Part shown: positions 37,117 to 46,472 of the stretch, piece by piece
Layout: each line of letters starts with the position of its first letter
Position numbering within the stretch: position 1 is the first letter of the stretch
Translations under genes and position numbers: made by a program
Notes under the pieces: generated by a model
What the model was told of the DNA's origin: nothing
What the model saw: only the letters and a program-made list of their open reading frames with translations
Database searches by the model: none
Assembly: GCA_027307195.1 (NCBI GenBank)
Contig: DAHUXL010000134.1
Location: 1 to 49,364, forward strand
Source of the DNA: Rhodanobacter sp.
GTDB taxonomy: Bacteria; Pseudomonadota; Gammaproteobacteria; Xanthomonadales; Rhodanobacteraceae
Direction: 5' to 3'
Length of the DNA stretch: 49,364 nucleotides

Positions 37117-40100
37117 CTACTTCTCGTAGCGGTAGTTGAAGCTGGCGCGGCTGAAGTCGGTGGCCTGCTGGGCCTCGAAGTTCCAGCGCTTGCCGAAACG
37201 GTAGCGCAGGGTGATCACTTCGCCCGGCTCGAACAGGCCGACGCCATAGCTGAGATACAGCCGCGGCGACAGGTATTTGCCGACGGTGAATGCGGAGCTG
37301 CCGCCGAGCGCCGCGTTGCTGGAGACGCCGATATCGTCCACACCGATCTTCAAACCCACGCTCTTGGCCAGCAGGTCGCCGGCGGCCGAGCCGAGCGCCT
37401 GCGCGGCGGCTCCGACCATGTCGCCTTCGCCGCCCTTCACCTGTGACAACGGCTTGCCGGTAACCAGGTACGACAGTGCATCGGACTGTTCCATCACCGG
37501 GTTGGAGAACACCGTGAGGATCGGCCGTTGCGCCGTGCCGGATACCAGCAGGCCGACTTCCTGTCCTTCGTCGATGGTGGCGTTCGGGTTGAGCTTGCGC
37601 GCTGCGCGGATGTTCAATCCCGGATTGTCGATCGGCGTGCTGGCGAACAGCAGCTGGCCGCGCTGGATCTGCAGGTTCTGGCCGTAGGCGCGGTAGGTGC
37701 CGTCCACCGCGAGTTGCCCCTGGCCGATGGTGGCGTGGCCGGGGCGTTCGCTCACCGTCAGTAGACCGGTCACGCGGCCGTCCAGGCCCATCCCGACGAT
37801 ATGCGTCTTGCGGCCAAGATCGACTTTGACCAGCGCGCTGATCGGCAGCTTGCTGGCGGCCTGTTCCTGCTGCTTCTGGTCAAGCACGACCACATCGGGC
37901 GAAGCCCTGGTGGCGCCGGCGCCGGGCAGCTTCTCGGCATTCACGTCGGCGCTGTCGATCGTGAGGCCGCCGCCGATATTGATGCTTTTGGCGTCCTGCT
38001 TCACGGTCAGGTCGGGCGAGATCACCACTTTCGCCGCGGGAATGTCGGTGGCGGTGAACTGGCTGCCCTTGAGCGTGATCGCGGTCTGGCTGCCCTGACC
38101 TGTACCGTCTGCGCCGAGGCCGGCGGTGCCGTTGATCGCCAGCGTGCCGTTGCCGGACTGCACGCTGCCGTTGACGAGAAACTGGCGCGCGTCGGTGGTG
38201 CTGACGCTGAGGCGGCCCTGGGTAAGCTTGAGTCCGGCCGACGGCACTTCGGCAGCGAAGTCGTGGACGTTGGCCTGGCCAGTGATCGCCGGCTGCTTCA
38301 ATGTGCCGGCAAAGCGGAAGTTGCCGTCGACGCCACCTCTGACGTTGGCCACCTCGCTACTGAACAGCTCGATGAAGGCGAGGTTGTTCAGGCGCAGATC
38401 GAGCTGGCCGCCCAGCGTCTGCTGTGCACCGCTGATCGTGATCTGGCCATCCAGGCGGCCACCGTCGTCGAGACCGCTGTGCACGTCGATGCGCTGGCCG
38501 GCTGGCGTGAGCTCGGCATCCACGCGCAGCTGGTCGTAGTGCAGCAGTGGTGCATCCGCATGATCGGTGTAGGTGATGCTGCCTTGTGCCGAGCTGATCG
38601 ATGCGTTGCCGCTGAGCGCGCCAGCGGCACTGCGACGAATTTTCCCGCTGCCTTCCAGGATGCCGTCGGCGCGCATCGGCAGCTCGGCGTCGCCAGCCGC
38701 GTTCAGCAGCAGCGCCAGCGGCAGCGCATGCAGCCGGTAGCTGGCGTCGAGATTGCCGGGCTTGTCCTGTTTTGCCGTCACGCAGAGTTGCGGATCGCCG
38801 GCGCTCAGGCACAGCTCGGACAGGCTCATCGTGCCGTCGTTGTAGCTCAGCTGCGATGGCTGCCGCAGGCGCCAGCCAGGCATGCCTTGGGGCTCCAGGT
38901 CGAGGGTGGCAAGCGTACCGTTCCATGCCGAACCCTTCAGTGCACCGTGCAGGGCCAGTTTGCCGGAGAGCTGGGTGCCGCGGGCGTCCACGCTCAGCTG
39001 ATGGCTGCCCTGGCTGCCTTCGGCGAGCAGGTTGAGGTGCTGGAACACCAGCCCCTGCAAGTGCACGTTGCTGGCGTGCAGATCCAGCTTGCCGGCGAGG
39101 CGACTGATGTCGGGCAGACCGACGATCAGCTGCAGCGTGTCCGCCTTCTGTTGCTGCCAGGCCAGCGACTGGCCGTGCAGCTGGCCATTGATGCTGAGCT
39201 TCGGCTGTTTGCCACGGATAGTGAAATGGCCGTCCAGACTGCCGCTGGCATTCGGCAGCCAGTCGCCCAGCGAGGCGATCGCCAGTTGCAGGTCGGCGTT
39301 GTTCTCGGCACCGGACCTGGCGTCCAGTTTCACCGTGCTGCCGCCCGAGGCTAGTTCGAGCTGGCCGTCGATCACCTCGTTCGATGACAGGTGCAGCTTG
39401 CCGTTGCCGCTGACCGCACGATCACGCAGTTTGCCGGCCAGCTTGCGGATCTCCAGCGTGGCGTCGGGGCCGTCCTTCGGCAGCGTGCCGCTGCTGGCGA
39501 TGTCGAAATCCAGTGCGCCGTTCCAGCCAGCGAAAAACTGGCCTGGATCGAATCGGTTGGCGCGGACCTCGGTTTGCCACGCGAAGGTCGGTTGCAGGGT
39601 AAGCGTGCCGTTGGCCTGCACGTCGCCTTGCACTTGCTTCAATGCCAGCGTGTGCAGGGTGATCTGCTGCGCGCTACCGTCGAGGTTCAGCGCCAGTTTC
39701 GCCAGTTTGCCGGGCGTTCCGATCTCGACATCGCCTTCGGCGTGATACCGATCGGTGGTGCCACTAGCCTTGAGCACGCCGTGGCTGGCCAGCACCTGGC
39801 CGACCAGCACCTGCGGCAGCAGCAGATCGTTCCAATGGATGTCGAGCTGGGCGCTGAGCGGTTTCGCATCGAGCCGCACCACGCCGCTGGCGGCGACGCT
39901 GCCCTTGATCTGCGGCGAGCCGAGGTCGAGTTGCTGCAGGATCAGCGTGTTGAAGTCATGGCTGAACTGCGCGCGCAACGGTCGCAGCAACAGCTGGTAG
40001 TCGTTGAGGTCGAGCCGACCATCGAGCGTGCCGCCGTAGCGGTCGCCATGACCCTGCACGGCAACTGCCAGCACCTTCAGCGAGCTGTCGCCGAGCAGCG

Positions 40101-40881
40101 GCTTCGGATCGAAACGCGGCACATCGAGCTTGCCGGTCCAGGAGTAGTCGCCGTCCTGGCTCAGATCCAGCTGCAGCTGTGCAATGGTCGGTGAGCTGAG
40201 TCTGAGATCGAGATGCGCTTGCTTGCTGTCGCTGCGCGCGACGAGGTTGCCGGCATAGTCGGTAGCGCCGACCTTCCACGCGAAGCTGGCGTTGCTGTTG
40301 CCCTGATAGCCGTTGCCGATCACCAGCGTACCGGCGAGGTCGACGTGGCCGTCCGGTGCCTGCAGGGCGAGCCGGTCGAGTTCGATGCCGCGGCGGGTCC
40401 AGCTGCCGGCCAGGTCGAGCCGGTTGGAGGCAAACAATCGCTGGCCGTCCCGGGTCACCTTCACCGTGCCGACGTGGACACGATCGAGGGTCAGCTCGAC
40501 TGGCGGCTGCAGCGAGAAACTGCCGGAGCTTGGCGTCTGATCCGGTGCCGGCTTGGGCAACGCCACGTCGATGCCATCGACATCCAGCACGAGCATGTGC
40601 ACGCGTCTGGCCAGCAGTGGCCATAAGCGCAGGTCCAGATGTGCCTTCGCCACGTTCGCCACGATGCCCTTGCCGTCGTCGTAGTGCACGCCGACCAGAT
40701 CCAGCGGGCCGATCAGGCGCCCCCGCGCATGCTGCACGCGCAGCGCGCCATCGCTGGCGGCCTGCACCCGCGCCAGCGCAAAGCGCAGGCCGGAGCTGGT
40801 GCCGAGCAGCCACCACAGCGCAACTGCCACGCACAGCAGCAGTACGGCAACAGCAATGACGGCGCGCTTGAACCACTTCAT
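37117..40881 (-). CDS. tamB: Translocation and assembly module protein TamB
   Basis: A 1254-residue TamB/AsmA-like protein. An N-terminal signal anchor (AVIAVAVLLLCVAVALWWLL) is followed by long beta-rich repeats forming the periplasm-spanning groove, and by the C-terminal DUF490 domain (from about residue 930, containing GLLTVSERPGHATIGQGQL and the final LRYRFGKRWNFEAQQ). TamB bridges inner and outer membranes, works with TamA in outer-membrane protein assembly and is implicated in phospholipid transport. The start ATG 40881 is preceded by GGAGAAAG; the upstream extension is not supported. It follows tamA, with a palindromic repeat between them. Confidence 0.93.
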   Translation of the reverse strand: MKWFKRAVIAVAVLLLCVAVALWWLLGTSSGLRFALARVQAASDGALRVQHARGRLIGPLDLVGVHYDDGKGIVANVAKAHLDLRLWPLLARRVHMLVLDVDGIDVALPKPAPDQTPSSGSFSLQPPVELTLDRVHVGTVKVTRDGQRLFASNRLDLAGSWTRRGIELDRLALQAPDGHVDLAGTLVIGNGYQGNSNASFAWKVGATDYAGNLVARSDSKQAHLDLRLSSPTIAQLQLDLSQDGDYSWTGKLDVPRFDPKPLLGDSSLKVLAVAVQGHGDRYGGTLDGRLDLNDYQLLLRPLRAQFSHDFNTLILQQLDLGSPQIKGSVAASGVVRLDAKPLSAQLDIHWNDLLLPQVLVGQVLASHGVLKASGTTDRYHAEGDVEIGTPGKLAKLALNLDGSAQQITLHTLALKQVQGDVQANGTLTLQPTFAWQTEVRANRFDPGQFFAGWNGALDFDIASSGTLPKDGPDATLEIRKLAGKLRDRAVSGNGKLHLSSNEVIDGQLELASGGSTVKLDARSGAENNADLQLAIASLGDWLPNASGSLDGHFTIRGKQPKLSINGQLHGQSLAWQQQKADTLQLIVGLPDISRLAGKLDLHASNVHLQGLVFQHLNLLAEGSQGSHQLSVDARGTQLSGKLALHGALKGSAWNGTLATLDLEPQGMPGWRLRQPSQLSYNDGTMSLSELCLSAGDPQLCVTAKQDKPGNLDASYRLHALPLALLLNAAGDAELPMRADGILEGSGKIRRSAAGALSGNASISSAQGSITYTDHADAPLLHYDQLRVDAELTPAGQRIDVHSGLDDGGRLDGQITISGAQQTLGGQLDLRLNNLAFIELFSSEVANVRGGVDGNFRFAGTLKQPAITGQANVHDFAAEVPSAGLKLTQGRLSVSTTDARQFLVNGSVQSGNGTLAINGTAGLGADGTGQGSQTAITLKGSQFTATDIPAAKVVISPDLTVKQDAKSINIGGGLTIDSADVNAEKLPGAGATRASPDVVVLDQKQQEQAASKLPISALVKVDLGRKTHIVGMGLDGRVTGLLTVSERPGHATIGQGQLAVDGTYRAYGQNLQIQRGQLLFASTPIDNPGLNIRAARKLNPNATIDEGQEVGLLVSGTAQRPILTVFSNPVMEQSDALSYLVTGKPLSQVKGGEGDMVGAAAQALGSAAGDLLAKSVGLKIGVDDIGVSSNAALGGSSAFTVGKYLSPRLYLSYGVGLFEPGEVITLRYRFGKRWNFEAQQATDFSRASFNYRYEK

Positions 40882-40951
40882 GTCGTCAGCTTTCTCCACT
40901 CGCGTTACGCCGGCCAGAACAAATCTCCTGGCCAACGCAGAATCTCCAGAG

Positions 40952-41058
40952 CCGATCACCCCCGGATCGAGTCCGGGGCGGGCTCTGAGCGTAGCGCAGC
41001 GGAGTCGAGGGGCCGCCCTTAGACTTCGGCCCTTCCGGCCTACGCTCAGGGTGATCGG
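40952..41058. repeat. Nested palindromic repeat (REP/BIME-like) between tamA and tamB
   Basis: Outer arms CCGATCACCC (40952-40961) and GGGTGATCGG (41049-41058) are perfect complements. Inside, CTGAGCGTAG (40985-40994) pairs with CTACGCTCAG (41040-41049), and a third hairpin CCCCGGA/TCCGGGG (40960-40978) is inserted in the left side. The GAGCGTAGCGCAGCGGAGTCGA wording resembles interspersed repeats I recall from other high-GC proteobacteria. It lies in the 224-base gap of an operon. Confidence 0.75.
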
Positions 41059-41105
41059 TTTTGAATTGGGTGTTCAACAAGTCAACCATTCCCGATTCCC
41101 ATCCA

Positions 41106-42881
41106 TCAGAAGTCCGGGCCGATCACCAGGTGCAACTCGATGCCATGGTTGCGTGAGTCGTGGATCGGCGTGCCCAGATCGACCCGGATCATGCCGACCG
41201 GCGACAGCCAGCGAACGCCCAATCCGGCGCCGATCTTCGGGCGATAGTCGATGCCACTGAACGCATTGCCGGCATCGACGAACGCGGCCATGCCCCAGTT
41301 GCGCGTGAAGTAATGCTCGACCTCGGTGCTGGCGACCAGCAGGCTGGTGCCGCCGATCACGCGGTCATCGCTGTTGCGCGGACCGATCGACTGGTAACCG
41401 TAGCCACGCACCGAGCGGTCGCCGCCGGCGAAGAAACGCAGCTGCGGCGGCAGTGCGATGAAATCGTTGGTCCAGGTGTAGCCGGCGCTGCCGCGCAGGA
41501 TCAGCCGGTTGCGCTGCTTCGCGCCGAACGCACGAATCCATTTCGCATCGGCGGTGAGCTGGCTGAAGCTGGCATCGGACAGCAACGTGCCGGCGGTGCT
41601 GCGCGCGCTCAGGGTGAGCGACCAGCCGCGTCGCGCGAACGTCGGGTTGTCGACCTGCTTGCGTGACAGTGATGCCTCGCCGAACACCAGCGTGCTGTGG
41701 CCGTGTTCGATGCCTGGCGTATTGTCCGGCTCGTTGCCGTGCTTGCCGACGGTGAACGTGCCGGACAGCGCATGCACGCCCAGCGTGCGCGTCCAGCCAT
41801 GCCACAGACGGGTCTCGTTGCCGACCAGCTCGAGCGTGCGCGATTGCGAGGTGGTGGTATTCGCGTCGCGGAAGTTCGCACCGACGTTGAAGCTGCGCTG
41901 GTTGTCGCCGGGCATCGGAATCGAGTACAGCGTGGACAGCGTTTTCAGCCGCTGCGCCACGACCACTTCGTTCTTCCACTTGTGTCCGCGCCGGTTGACC
42001 CAGCGCCGCTCCATGCCGCCGCGCAGGCCGAAGCCGGTATCGGTGCCGATGAACGGGCCGCCGGTGTAGATCGTGCGTTTGGCCGGTGCCAGTTGTACGG
42101 TGACGTCGACCGTGCCGTTTTCTGCCTCGTCCACGTCCGGCAGCACGCTGACCATGGCGAAATAGTCCGCGCCGTTCAACGCCTGCTGCAGCTCCAGCAG
42201 CTGGTCTTGAGCGAAGTAGTCGCCGGACTTGAACGGTACGTAGCGGTCGAGGAAACCGTCGTTGAATTGCGAACCCTCGAAGTGCACCCTGCCGTAGCGG
42301 TAGCGCGGGCCAGCCTGCCACGCCAGCTTGATGCTGGCGCTGCGGTTGGCGCGGGTCACTTCGACCCGACGGGTAAGCAGCCGGGCATCAAGGAAGCCAT
42401 TGGCGGTGAGCTGCGCGCTCAGTGCGTCGCGGGCGGCGTCGTAGGCGCCGTGATCCAGCGTCTTGCCCTTCATCCGCTCGAGTGCACGTTGCGCGCGACG
42501 GATCGGCGCGATCTCGGCTGCGGTCTCGTCCAGTTGCACGTCGACGGAGGTGACCTTCACCGGTTCGCCGGGCTTTACATGCAGCGTGACCTGCCAGTTC
42601 TTGCCAACCTGCTGCAAGTCGCCGGTGACGGTAGCGTCATAGTAGCCGTAGGGCTCCAGCGAAGACTTCACCTGCTCGGGTGCGCGCTCGTACAGGCGGC
42701 GCACCTGCGCGTCACTGACGTCACGCGCGGCGTATTGCGACAGCTCGACGCCCGAGATCACCGCGCCTTTCAAGGGATCCGCGACGCCATCCACAGTCAG
42801 CTGCACGCCGGCGCGGGCCTGTGTCGACAACAGCACCAGCGGCAGCACCAGCAGATTCAGGCGTCGGAGGATTCGGCGCAT
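41106..42881 (-). CDS. tamA: Autotransporter/translocation assembly protein TamA
   Basis: A 591-residue Omp85-family outer-membrane protein. The signal peptide MRRILRRLNLLVLPLVLLST is followed by three POTRA domains (about residues 25-270) and a 16-strand barrel. The VRGYGYQSIG segment near residue 500 is the conserved L6-type VRGY motif, and the protein ends LHLVIGPDF with terminal Phe. TamA works with TamB to place beta-barrel proteins. Length is close to E. coli TamA (577). First gene of the tamA-tamB unit. Confidence 0.94.
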   Translation of the reverse strand: MRRILRRLNLLVLPLVLLSTQARAGVQLTVDGVADPLKGAVISGVELSQYAARDVSDAQVRRLYERAPEQVKSSLEPYGYYDATVTGDLQQVGKNWQVTLHVKPGEPVKVTSVDVQLDETAAEIAPIRRAQRALERMKGKTLDHGAYDAARDALSAQLTANGFLDARLLTRRVEVTRANRSASIKLAWQAGPRYRYGRVHFEGSQFNDGFLDRYVPFKSGDYFAQDQLLELQQALNGADYFAMVSVLPDVDEAENGTVDVTVQLAPAKRTIYTGGPFIGTDTGFGLRGGMERRWVNRRGHKWKNEVVVAQRLKTLSTLYSIPMPGDNQRSFNVGANFRDANTTTSQSRTLELVGNETRLWHGWTRTLGVHALSGTFTVGKHGNEPDNTPGIEHGHSTLVFGEASLSRKQVDNPTFARRGWSLTLSARSTAGTLLSDASFSQLTADAKWIRAFGAKQRNRLILRGSAGYTWTNDFIALPPQLRFFAGGDRSVRGYGYQSIGPRNSDDRVIGGTSLLVASTEVEHYFTRNWGMAAFVDAGNAFSGIDYRPKIGAGLGVRWLSPVGMIRVDLGTPIHDSRNHGIELHLVIGPDF

Positions 42882-43006
42882 GCGTGGGGTTCCGTCCTCG
42901 ATGGCGTCTTCGCGAGTGAGGGGAGCTTACCGAAGTTGGCGTTGGCTTCGTATGAACATCTGCCACGCCATTGCAGCATTAGAGCCAGAGCGCCGCTTTT
43001 GATTTT

Positions 43007-43033
43007 GTTGATACGAGCGAAGCTCGTATCAAC
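43007..43033. repeat. 12-bp palindrome spanning the ndvB stop codon
   Basis: GTTGATACGAGC (43007-43018) and GCTCGTATCAAC (43022-43033) are perfect arms around GAA. The ndvB stop (43029-43031) lies inside the right arm, so the hairpin forms at the end of the coding region. The minus strand is A-rich rather than T-rich beyond it, so it is not a standard terminator. Confidence 0.75.
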
Positions 43034-45632
43034 CCGCCTTGTCGCCCGCCTTGTGCGCGATCCATGCGCCGATCACCGCGGAGACATACGGAATCGACTG
43101 CGCGGCCAGGATGAACATCCACAACGTGCCTTCGATGTAGTGCGTGCCGTAGCTCAATGCCATGCCGACGATGCACAGCATCAGCGCGATCGCCATCAGT
43201 CCTTCCTCGCGCACCGGCGCGAACGCGGCGAAGTTGCTGCCGCCCAGGCGCCGACTCTTGGCGGTGACCACGAACGAAGTCTTCTCGCGGGTCAGGCCGT
43301 GCAGGATGCCGCGTGCGATCGCGTGCGACAGACCCATGCTGGCCAGCGACGCCATCAGCGTGTCGTACCAGCTGCACGGCACGCGGGCGCGATACAGCAC
43401 GATGCCGAAGATCGCCTTGGCGAAGAAGAAGCCGATTACCGGGATCAGGAACAGCTGCATCGGCAGGCTGAAATATTGCGGATACGCAACCATGCCGGCG
43501 GTCCAGAACAGCGCCATCAGGGTGAAGATCAGGTGCAGCGCGTCGGCGAACCAGCTGAACCAGCCGGTGAGAAAGTGGAAGCGCTGGCCGGCGCTGAGCG
43601 GACCCTTCTGGGTCATCCAGCTCCAGCGACCCTTGAGGATCTGCATCGCGCCGAACGCCCAGCGGTAACGCTGGCTCTTGTACGCCTTGAAGTCGGCCGG
43701 AGTCAGGCCCTTGCCCATCAGCTCATCGACGTAGACCAGTTCATAACCGGAGTGCATCAGGCGCAGGCCGAGCTCGGCGTCCTCGCAGATCGTCCACTCC
43801 GACCAACCACCGGTGCCTTCCAGCGCGCTGCGACGGACCATCGTCATGGTGCCGTGCTGGATGATCGCGTTGCGCTCATTGCGATGGTGCATGCCGATGC
43901 GGAAGAAGCCGTCGTATTCCCACGCGGTCATCCGGCGGAACGTGTTGTGCTCGAACTCGCGGTGCGCCTGCGGGCACTGCACCACGGCCACTTTCGGGTC
44001 GTGAAAGTAGCCGGTGAGGGCGGCCAGCCAGTCGCTGCGTACCTCGTAGTCCGCATCGATCACCGCCACCACGTCGGCGGCGGGATCGGTTTCCTTCAGG
44101 CCGAAGTTCAGCGCGCCGGCCTTGTAGCCGGGCCACGGTTCCAGGTGGAAGAAACGGAAGCGCTTGCCGAGTTTTTCGCAGTACGCCTGCACCGGCTGCC
44201 ACACCGCCGGGTCCTTGGTGTTGTTGTCGATCACCAGCACTTCGAAGTTGGCGTAGTCGAGCGCGGCCAGCGAATCGAGGGTGACGATCACCATCTCCGG
44301 CGGCTCGTTGTAGCAGGCCAGGTGGATCGATACGAACGGCTGCTTCTCGGGCGGGTCGGGCGTGAGCATGCCGGCGTGGCGGATCCACTCGCGTCGCCAC
44401 AGCACTTCGGTGAACTCGAAACCGTTGATCAGCAGGATCGCCAGGATCGCGATCTGGGCCGGGAACAGCAGCACCAGCATGGTCCAGTCGATCCAGCTCA
44501 AATAGAAGTTGAACGGCAGCGTGGCCGACCAGGTGATCAGGCCGCAGGCGAGCTGGATCAGCATGCAGAAGAACAGCCGCCCCATCAGCTTGAAGCGGCT
44601 GAAGCGGCGCGCGAAGAAGATCATCGGCAGCAATGCCAGCAGGCTGGCGGCAATCGCCTTCCACGGCCAGGCGGTGTCCTCGGTTACCGGGCCGGTGAAC
44701 GGGAACTTCGGCTGGCGATCGGCATTGAAGATGCCCCAGTACGCCTCGGTGCGGCCCGACAGCTGCTCCTTCCACGGCTGGTCGAACGCTTCCATCAGGT
44801 AGTAGTCGATGTTGCGCTGCTTCGCCGCGAGCAGCCACTCGCGGATGAAGATCGCCTCGTTCGATACCGACGGATCGGCGTGCTCGTGACGGTCGCCGTT
44901 GGACGGCCAGCCGATCTCGCCGACCACGATGTGCTTGTACGGGAACCGTTGCTGCAGTGTCTGGTACGAGCCGAGTGCCGCATCAAGCGCGTTGCCGTTG
45001 GCTACCGGTATGCCATTCCAGAACGGGAAAATGTGGATGGTGATGAAGTCGACATGGTCGGCCAGCTCGGGATACTTCAGCCAGATGTATTCCGGTTCGG
45101 CGATCGACACCGGCTGGCGCACGGCGGCACGCACGCGATCGAGGTAGACCATCATCTGTTCGGGCGTGAGGTCGTTTCGGAACAGCACCTCGTTGCCCAC
45201 GATCACCCGCTTGATCGAGCCGGGAAAATGACGCGCCATCGCGATCAGCGTGTCGATCTCCTTCTCGTTGTTATCCATGCGCCGGCCGATCTCGGCACCG
45301 GCCATCACGTCCAGGCCGTCCTTCTCGGCCAGCCGGTAGGTCTGCGGATTGACCTGCATCGAGTAGGTGCGGATGCGGTCGGAGTACCTGGCGACCAGTT
45401 TGAGGTCGCGATCGACCTCGTCGTCGCTGGGGTAGTCCTGCTTGATCGGGTCCTGATAGCGCTGGAACGAGGAGAACGCGAAGCCGCCGATCTTGCCGTG
45501 CCAGTCCTCCGGACCATGCGGCAGGTTGCCCCACCACCATAGCCCGATATTCATCGCGGCCACGATCAAGGCAAGCATGATCGCGGTGAGCAGCGGATAC
45601 CGACTGTTGTGGTTTGCTGCGGTGGCGCTCAA
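43029..45632 (-). CDS. ndvB: NdvB-like GH17-GT2 beta-glucan synthase
   Basis: A membrane protein of about 867 residues. The N-terminal helix is followed by a GH17-type domain with VIVGNEVLF (acid/base Glu) and VGEIGWPSNG (nucleophile Glu); then membrane helices; a GT2 domain with DADYE, CEDAELGL and QRYRW; and C-terminal helices. This architecture matches NdvB of Pseudomonas aeruginosa and Bradyrhizobium, which make cyclic beta-(1,3)-glucans in the periplasm, linked to osmoadaptation and biofilm antibiotic tolerance. The start is uncertain: TTG 45632 follows a short GGGGA; TTG 45689 would add 19 arginine-rich residues; no ATG lies before the first helix. Confidence 0.88.
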   Translation of the reverse strand: MSATAANHNSRYPLLTAIMLALIVAAMNIGLWWWGNLPHGPEDWHGKIGGFAFSSFQRYQDPIKQDYPSDDEVDRDLKLVARYSDRIRTYSMQVNPQTYRLAEKDGLDVMAGAEIGRRMDNNEKEIDTLIAMARHFPGSIKRVIVGNEVLFRNDLTPEQMMVYLDRVRAAVRQPVSIAEPEYIWLKYPELADHVDFITIHIFPFWNGIPVANGNALDAALGSYQTLQQRFPYKHIVVGEIGWPSNGDRHEHADPSVSNEAIFIREWLLAAKQRNIDYYLMEAFDQPWKEQLSGRTEAYWGIFNADRQPKFPFTGPVTEDTAWPWKAIAASLLALLPMIFFARRFSRFKLMGRLFFCMLIQLACGLITWSATLPFNFYLSWIDWTMLVLLFPAQIAILAILLINGFEFTEVLWRREWIRHAGMLTPDPPEKQPFVSIHLACYNEPPEMVIVTLDSLAALDYANFEVLVIDNNTKDPAVWQPVQAYCEKLGKRFRFFHLEPWPGYKAGALNFGLKETDPAADVVAVIDADYEVRSDWLAALTGYFHDPKVAVVQCPQAHREFEHNTFRRMTAWEYDGFFRIGMHHRNERNAIIQHGTMTMVRRSALEGTGGWSEWTICEDAELGLRLMHSGYELVYVDELMGKGLTPADFKAYKSQRYRWAFGAMQILKGRWSWMTQKGPLSAGQRFHFLTGWFSWFADALHLIFTLMALFWTAGMVAYPQYFSLPMQLFLIPVIGFFFAKAIFGIVLYRARVPCSWYDTLMASLASMGLSHAIARGILHGLTREKTSFVVTAKSRRLGGSNFAAFAPVREEGLMAIALMLCIVGMALSYGTHYIEGTLWMFILAAQSIPYVSAVIGAWIAHKAGDKAG

Positions 45633-45773
45633 AAAAATCCCCGGAGGAAGCCTGCGCAACAGGCGGTGAAGCCTGAGGAGCTTAACCAATGCATGGCAGT
45701 AGGCTCAACAAGGATCGTTCGTCGCGGTCAGCGCAAGGTCAGCCGTGGTAGCAGATTCGACTCCCGGAATTGC

Positions 45774-45804
45774 CCGTGTGCTGCCGCCGCGGCGGAGCAC
45801 ACGG
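45774..45804. other. Strong stem-loop between dps and ndvB
   Basis: CCGTGTGCT-g-CCGCCG pairs with CGGCGG-AGCACACGG, giving 15 pairs with a single bulged G. It lies 65 bases beyond the dps stop and about 140 bases before ndvB. No T-run follows, so it may be a 3'-end structure of dps or an element within the ndvB leader. Confidence 0.6.
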
Positions 45805-45869
45805 CACCAAAGCGGCCCCGTATGGTGTCTGCCATCCGATTCCGGGGTCGTGAATCGTTTGCGGCATGC

Positions 45870-46337
45870 TTACCTGAGCAGCGAACGCAGCATCCACGCC
45901 GTCTTCTCGTGGTCCTTCAGGCGACCGGTGACCATGTCGGCGGTACCTTCGTCGCCGGCCGCGTCAGCGGCCTTGATGGTGCCGCGGGCGGTATGGGCGG
46001 CAATCTCGTGACCTTCGACCAGCTGGTTCACCATCTCCTTCCACTCCGGCACGCCGGCTTCTTCCTTGATCGAGGTGAGCTTGCCGAACTGGCTGTAGGA
46101 GCCGGGGGCGAACACGTCGAGCGTGCGGATGCGCTCGGCGACTTCGTCGGCGGCCAGCCACAATGCGTTGTACTGGGTCTCGAACATGGTGTGCAGGCTG
46201 TTGAACTGCGGGCCGGTGATGTTCCAGTGGAAACTGTGCGTCTTCAGATACAGCGAATAGGTGTCGGCCAGCAGCTTGGACAGATGTCTGGCGACCGCTT
46301 CGCGATCCTTCCTGGCGATACCGATGGAAATGGCCAT
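45870..46337 (-). CDS. dps: DNA-binding ferritin-like protein Dps
   Basis: A 155-residue Dps-family miniferritin. It forms 12-mers that oxidise and store iron using peroxide and protect DNA. The ferroxidase site at subunit interfaces is visible as [13 protein letters not shown] (His) and the downstream [16 protein letters not shown] (Asp/Glu region). The N-terminus [18 protein letters not shown] is short, with few lysines, so DNA binding may be weak. The start ATG 46337 is preceded by AAGGAGCAG. A long stop-free frame continues upstream into the antisense strand of hrpA but is not part of the gene. Confidence 0.95.
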   Translation of the reverse strand: MAISIGIARKDREAVARHLSKLLADTYSLYLKTHSFHWNITGPQFNSLHTMFETQYNALWLAADEVAERIRTLDVFAPGSYSQFGKLTSIKEEAGVPEWKEMVNQLVEGHEIAAHTARGTIKAADAAGDEGTADMVTGRLKDHEKTAWMLRSLLR

Positions 46338-46472
46338 GTGCTGCTCCTTCCGGGTTGGGGTGCCTAAACAGTAGCCACTACGTCGTCGCGCTGGAAATGA
46401 ATCCTTCCGATGCAGTCCATAGCCGGTGGCTATCAGGGCGGCGACCCGCCAACCGCTATCATGTGCGGTCCG

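Noticed and set aside
41697-45542. Stop-free plus-strand frame of nearly 1300 codons opposite tamA and ndvB
   Set aside because: The minus-strand frames have clear signal peptides, catalytic motifs and family-typical length. The plus frame is rich in Arg, His, Gln and Ala, has no recognisable domain, and is explained by GC-rich third codon positions of the real genes.
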